Shown in pieces: positions 61,696 to 64,000 of a stretch of 64,000 nucleotides of DNA (position 1 is its first letter; each line of letters opens with the position of its first letter). Origin of the DNA: Caballeronia sordidicola (lineage in GTDB: Bacteria; Pseudomonadota; Gammaproteobacteria; Burkholderiales; Burkholderiaceae); the NCBI RefSeq assembly GCF_002220365.1, contig NZ_MTHB01000109.1, positions 124,001 to 188,000 of the forward strand. Reading direction: 5' to 3'. A program made the position numbers and the translations under genes. Below the pieces are notes generated by a model. It was not told the origin of the DNA. It did no database searches and worked only from the letters and a program-made list of their open reading frames with translations.

Positions 61696-62871
61696 ATGAT
61701 TAAACGTTCACTCGTGGCTTCACGCCGTTGCTTGCCCAAGGTCGTAGAGGGGACAGTGAGGATTGCCTCCCTCTTATTGGCTGCGCCTTGGTCAAAAAGC
61801 ATTCGGCACGCTTGCGGCCAAGTGGCCGGTCGCAATCCAGGTTATGTCCCAGGAAAGGGGATTGGCAGTGTGCACTTTGTCCACCGCGCCCTGATTGCTT
61901 TCACCCTGCTCGCGGTCGCCGCATTCCAGCCTGCCGCAGGCCAAAGTTTCACCATCAAGGATCTCGGCGCGCTCCCCGGTGGCAACTACAGCAACGCTCT
62001 CGGGATCAACGAGCGCGATCAGGTGGTCGGCTACTCAATCGGCGCGAGCGGGAACACGTACGCTACTCTGTTTGAAAACGGGGTGGTGACCAACCTGGGC
62101 ACACTCCCCGGTGGCAACTTCAGCTCAGCCGCCGCGGTCAACAACCGCGCCCAGGTGGTCGGTGCCTCCACCACCGCACGCGGGAACGACCACGCCTTTC
62201 TGTTCGAACACGGGGTGATGACCGACCTGGGCACGCTCCCCGGTGGCAACTCCAGCTCAGCTGCCGCGGTCAACGAACGCGGCCAGGTGGTCGGTAACTC
62301 GTCCAACCTGCGCGGGTACGTGCACGCTGCTCTGTTTGAAAACGGGGTGGTGACCGACCTGGGCACGCTCCCCGGTGGCAACGAAAGCGGAGCTTTGGGA
62401 ATCAACAATCGCGGCCAGGTGGTCGGCTACTCGTCCACCGCAAGCGGGATCGAGCACGCCTTTCTATTTGAGCATGGTGTGATGACCGACCTGGGCACGC
62501 TCTCCGTTGGCGGCCTCAGCCATGCTCAGGCGATCAACGATCGTGGCCAGGTGGTCGGTGTGTCGTCTACCGCAAGCGGGTTCGTGCACGCCTTTCTATT
62601 TGAAAACGGGGTGATGACTGACTTGGGCACGCTTCCCGGCCGCAGCAACAGTAGCGCTTTTGGAATCAACAATCGCGGCCAGGTGGTTGGCGAGTCGGAT
62701 ATCGGGAACAACGCGTACTCCCCGCACGCCTTTCTGTTTGAACGCGGAGTGATGACCGACCTGGGCACGCTCCCTGGGGACGACTTCAGCGAAGCTGTCG
62801 GGATCACCGAGCGCGGCCAAATCGCGGGTAACTCCACATCGCACGCTATCCTTTGGACGCGAGAAAGATGA
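61696..62871 (+). CDS. Secreted HAF-repeat protein
   Basis: A 391-residue protein with GGAG before the ATG. Residues 1-83 form an unusually long N-terminus ending in a hydrophobic signal (RALIAFTLLAVAAFQPAAGQ). From residue 86 there are seven tandem repeats of about 42-46 residues, each built on TDLGTLPGGN, AxxINxRGQVVG and HAFLFExGVM, the HAF family of extracellular repeats. They are predicted to form beta structure. The DNA repeats are also close. The function of the family is unknown; a surface role is likely. Confidence 0.88.
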   Translation: MIKRSLVASRRCLPKVVEGTVRIASLLLAAPWSKSIRHACGQVAGRNPGYVPGKGIGSVHFVHRALIAFTLLAVAAFQPAAGQSFTIKDLGALPGGNYSNALGINERDQVVGYSIGASGNTYATLFENGVVTNLGTLPGGNFSSAAAVNNRAQVVGASTTARGNDHAFLFEHGVMTDLGTLPGGNSSSAAAVNERGQVVGNSSNLRGYVHAALFENGVVTDLGTLPGGNESGALGINNRGQVVGYSSTASGIEHAFLFEHGVMTDLGTLSVGGLSHAQAINDRGQVVGVSSTASGFVHAFLFENGVMTDLGTLPGRSNSSAFGINNRGQVVGESDIGNNAYSPHAFLFERGVMTDLGTLPGDDFSEAVGITERGQIAGNSTSHAILWTRER

Positions 62872-63262
62872 CTCCCGATCTCTAGTGATTCACAAAAATT
62901 GTTGAGACTGCGGGATCGGCATAGCGCGTGGTCTCGCAGCGCTTTTCGCCCTGACGTGCCGTATACGGTGCGGTCACTGGCTGGCACTTACTGTCTGCAC
63001 CCGGGTGGCCTGCTTCGGCCGACGACGCAGCAGTTGCCATGGAAGTGCGACGGTCTGATTTCGGGGTGAAGCCGCCGTTCGCATGTCCACGCGGAATCCG
63101 TCCGTCGATTTGACGGAACGCAAAACATCGGCGCTGGTCGTGGTCGACGTTCTCGGACTCTATTCCGCTCAGGTTGTGCAAAGCGCGGAGCAGGAGATCA
63201 ACGCGAGAAACAGGTAAGCGAAGACCTGCATACCGACCACGCTTAAGCGAATTACTGCGCGC
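62872..63262. other. Intergenic region with small frames only
   Basis: A 44-codon frame at 63083-63217 (start MSTRNPSVDLTE) has no ribosome site and no family match that I recognise. The rest shows no gene. Confidence 0.4.
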
Positions 63263-63958
63263 CTACCAAGGCGTCGACTTCGCCAGATGCGTCCGGTACC
63301 TGCTCAATAGCACCGCCCTCGCCCCTGGATACCGCTCGCCCGTTTCATCGGCTGACGCGATCCTGTCGGTGCGAAAACTACGGAAATCCCGGCGCTTTTC
63401 GCACCACGCGCCAAGAATGCGGACATTGTCCAGGAAGCCGAGCACGACCGGCCAGACGACTCGATCCGACGGCTCGCCTTGCGCGTCCAAATACCCGATC
63501 CGCAGCTTGCACTGGCCGCGAATGGCCGCGCGCAGGCTCGTGAGCGGCACGGCGTTGACGGGGAAATCCGGGACTGGAGGGCCGGAATGAACGGTCGGGG
63601 CAAGCATGGCATCCTTGCCCGACGCGTTCAATACAGCATCAATCTTCGCTAGCGCCTGAGCCGCGGCCTTGCGTAGAACCTCATCGCCGCGTTGGTCTAC
63701 ATACCGCAGACCAAGCACCACGGCGTCGATCTCGTCTTCGCTCAACATCAGAGGCGGCAGGAACAACCCCGGCCTGAGCACGTACCCTATGCCTGCTTCG
63801 CCGTGTATCGGCGCGCCCTGTTCAATCAGCGTCGCAATGTCGCGATACAGCGTGCGCTCGGACACAGCCAAGTCCGACGCGAGTTCGGATGCGGTCACCG
63901 GCACACGCTTCGCGCGCAGCCTCTCCAGCAAGGTCAATAAACGAGTGGTTCGTGACAC
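63263..63958 (-). CDS. YafY-type regulator with N-terminal HTH and WYL domain
   Basis: The 231 residues start MSRTTRLLTLLERLRAKRVPVTASELASDLAVSERTLYRDIATLIEQGAPIHGE, the HTH_11 domain of YafY regulators. The WYL region follows from about residue 140 (CKLRIGYLDAQGEPSDRVVWPVVLGFLDNVRILGAWCEKRRDFRSFRTDRI). These proteins usually repress an adjacent gene. Here a divergent gene starts at the window edge, with an inverted repeat between them. Effector unknown. Confidence 0.92.
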   Translation of the reverse strand: MSRTTRLLTLLERLRAKRVPVTASELASDLAVSERTLYRDIATLIEQGAPIHGEAGIGYVLRPGLFLPPLMLSEDEIDAVVLGLRYVDQRGDEVLRKAAAQALAKIDAVLNASGKDAMLAPTVHSGPPVPDFPVNAVPLTSLRAAIRGQCKLRIGYLDAQGEPSDRVVWPVVLGFLDNVRILGAWCEKRRDFRSFRTDRIASADETGERYPGARAVLLSRYRTHLAKSTPW

Positions 63959-63962
63959 CCTG

Positions 63963-64000
63963 ACTCCTGACAGTATTTGACAGGAGTTAAACGTACCATG
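63963..64000 (+). promoter_or_regulatory. Inverted repeat and start codon of a gene divergent from the YafY-type regulator
   Basis: ACTCCTG at 63963-63969 and CAGGAGT at 63981-63987 form an inverted repeat that also contains TGACAG twice, a likely operator for the divergent regulator. AGGAG within it is the ribosome site for an ATG at 63998-64000, the last bases of the window. Confidence 0.6.

Noticed and set aside
61950..62868. Regular repeats that might suggest a CRISPR-like array
   Set aside because: The repeats are in frame, of variable sequence and encode HAF units; there are no constant repeats with unique spacers and no cas genes.

Overview
The window looks like a chromosomal or megaplasmid segment of a high-GC Gram-negative betaproteobacterium of the Burkholderiaceae, most like Paraburkholderia or Caballeronia. 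The reasons are the OmpC-type porin, the aromatic-acid MFS carriers, the polar amino-acid ABC systems, the hut genes in a Burkholderia-like setting and the dense mix of LysR, IclR, AraC and GntR regulators. I cannot name a species from sequence alone. No rRNA, tRNA, CRISPR array, prophage or replication origin was seen.

Layout. (1) 1-7.7 kb: end of an Ala/Pro-rich membrane-anchored protein, an RDD membrane protein, an overlapping YciI-like / ECF42 sigma-factor pair, a GST, an AraC regulator divergent from two SDR genes, and a decayed selA remnant. (2) 7.7-15.8 kb: an amino-acid catabolic and uptake region with a class I/II aminotransferase, a YheO/DauR-like regulator, a serine/threonine-dehydratase-like enzyme, an ornithine-cyclodeaminase-like enzyme, an IclR regulator and a complete polar amino-acid ABC importer. 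(3) 16.7-35.7 kb: a large aromatic and hydroaromatic (quinate/shikimate) region. It holds AAHS, ACS and MHS-type MFS carriers, a porin, aroQ, two aberrant AroE-like dehydrogenases, a 3-dehydroshikimate dehydratase fused to an HPPD-like half, a separate HPPD, a BKACE enzyme, an intradiol dioxygenase with its LysR regulator and operator, and the remains of a meta-cleavage lower pathway. In that pathway the tautomerase, hydratase and decarboxylase are intact, while the aldehyde dehydrogenase and aldolase genes are fused by a deletion. (4) 35.7-44.5 kb: a DHA2 exporter, an amidase and a TetR gene linked by three copies of one operator, then a secreted alpha/beta hydrolase and an AraC regulator divergent from an SDR and an APC permease. 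(5) 44.5-58.3 kb: a hut region. One arm has a HisC-like aminotransferase, an FAD-dependent D-2-hydroxyacid dehydrogenase and a 2OG-Fe(II) oxygenase. The divergent arm is a polar amino-acid ABC importer ending in hutC, and hutH lies further on. HutC-like TATATAC sites occur both in the divergent promoter and upstream of hutH. (6) 52.4-56.6 kb: a segment between hutC and hutH, bordered by an 84-bp imperfect duplication of the hutC 3' end and an IS30-family transposase stub. It carries one 1038-residue multidomain protein that I read as a probable secreted toxin or effector. (7) 58.4-64 kb: a frameshifted luxR remnant, a LysE-type exporter, a methyltransferase, an aldehyde-dehydrogenase remnant, a HAF-repeat secreted protein and a WYL/HTH regulator divergent from a gene whose start codon is the last three bases of the window.

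How it works together. Most of the window is catabolic. Outer-membrane porin, inner-membrane carriers, dehydrogenase, AroQ and dehydroshikimate dehydratase would take quinate or shikimate to protocatechuate. The hut-linked genes would import histidine-like compounds and feed HutH. The item least like its surroundings is the large protein at 53297-56413. It combines a duplicated N-terminal repeat, a Cys-His-Asp region resembling YopT/AvrPphB-type proteases, a proline-rich linker, a domain aligning motif by motif with the A subunit of heat-labile enterotoxin, and an unassigned C-terminal third.
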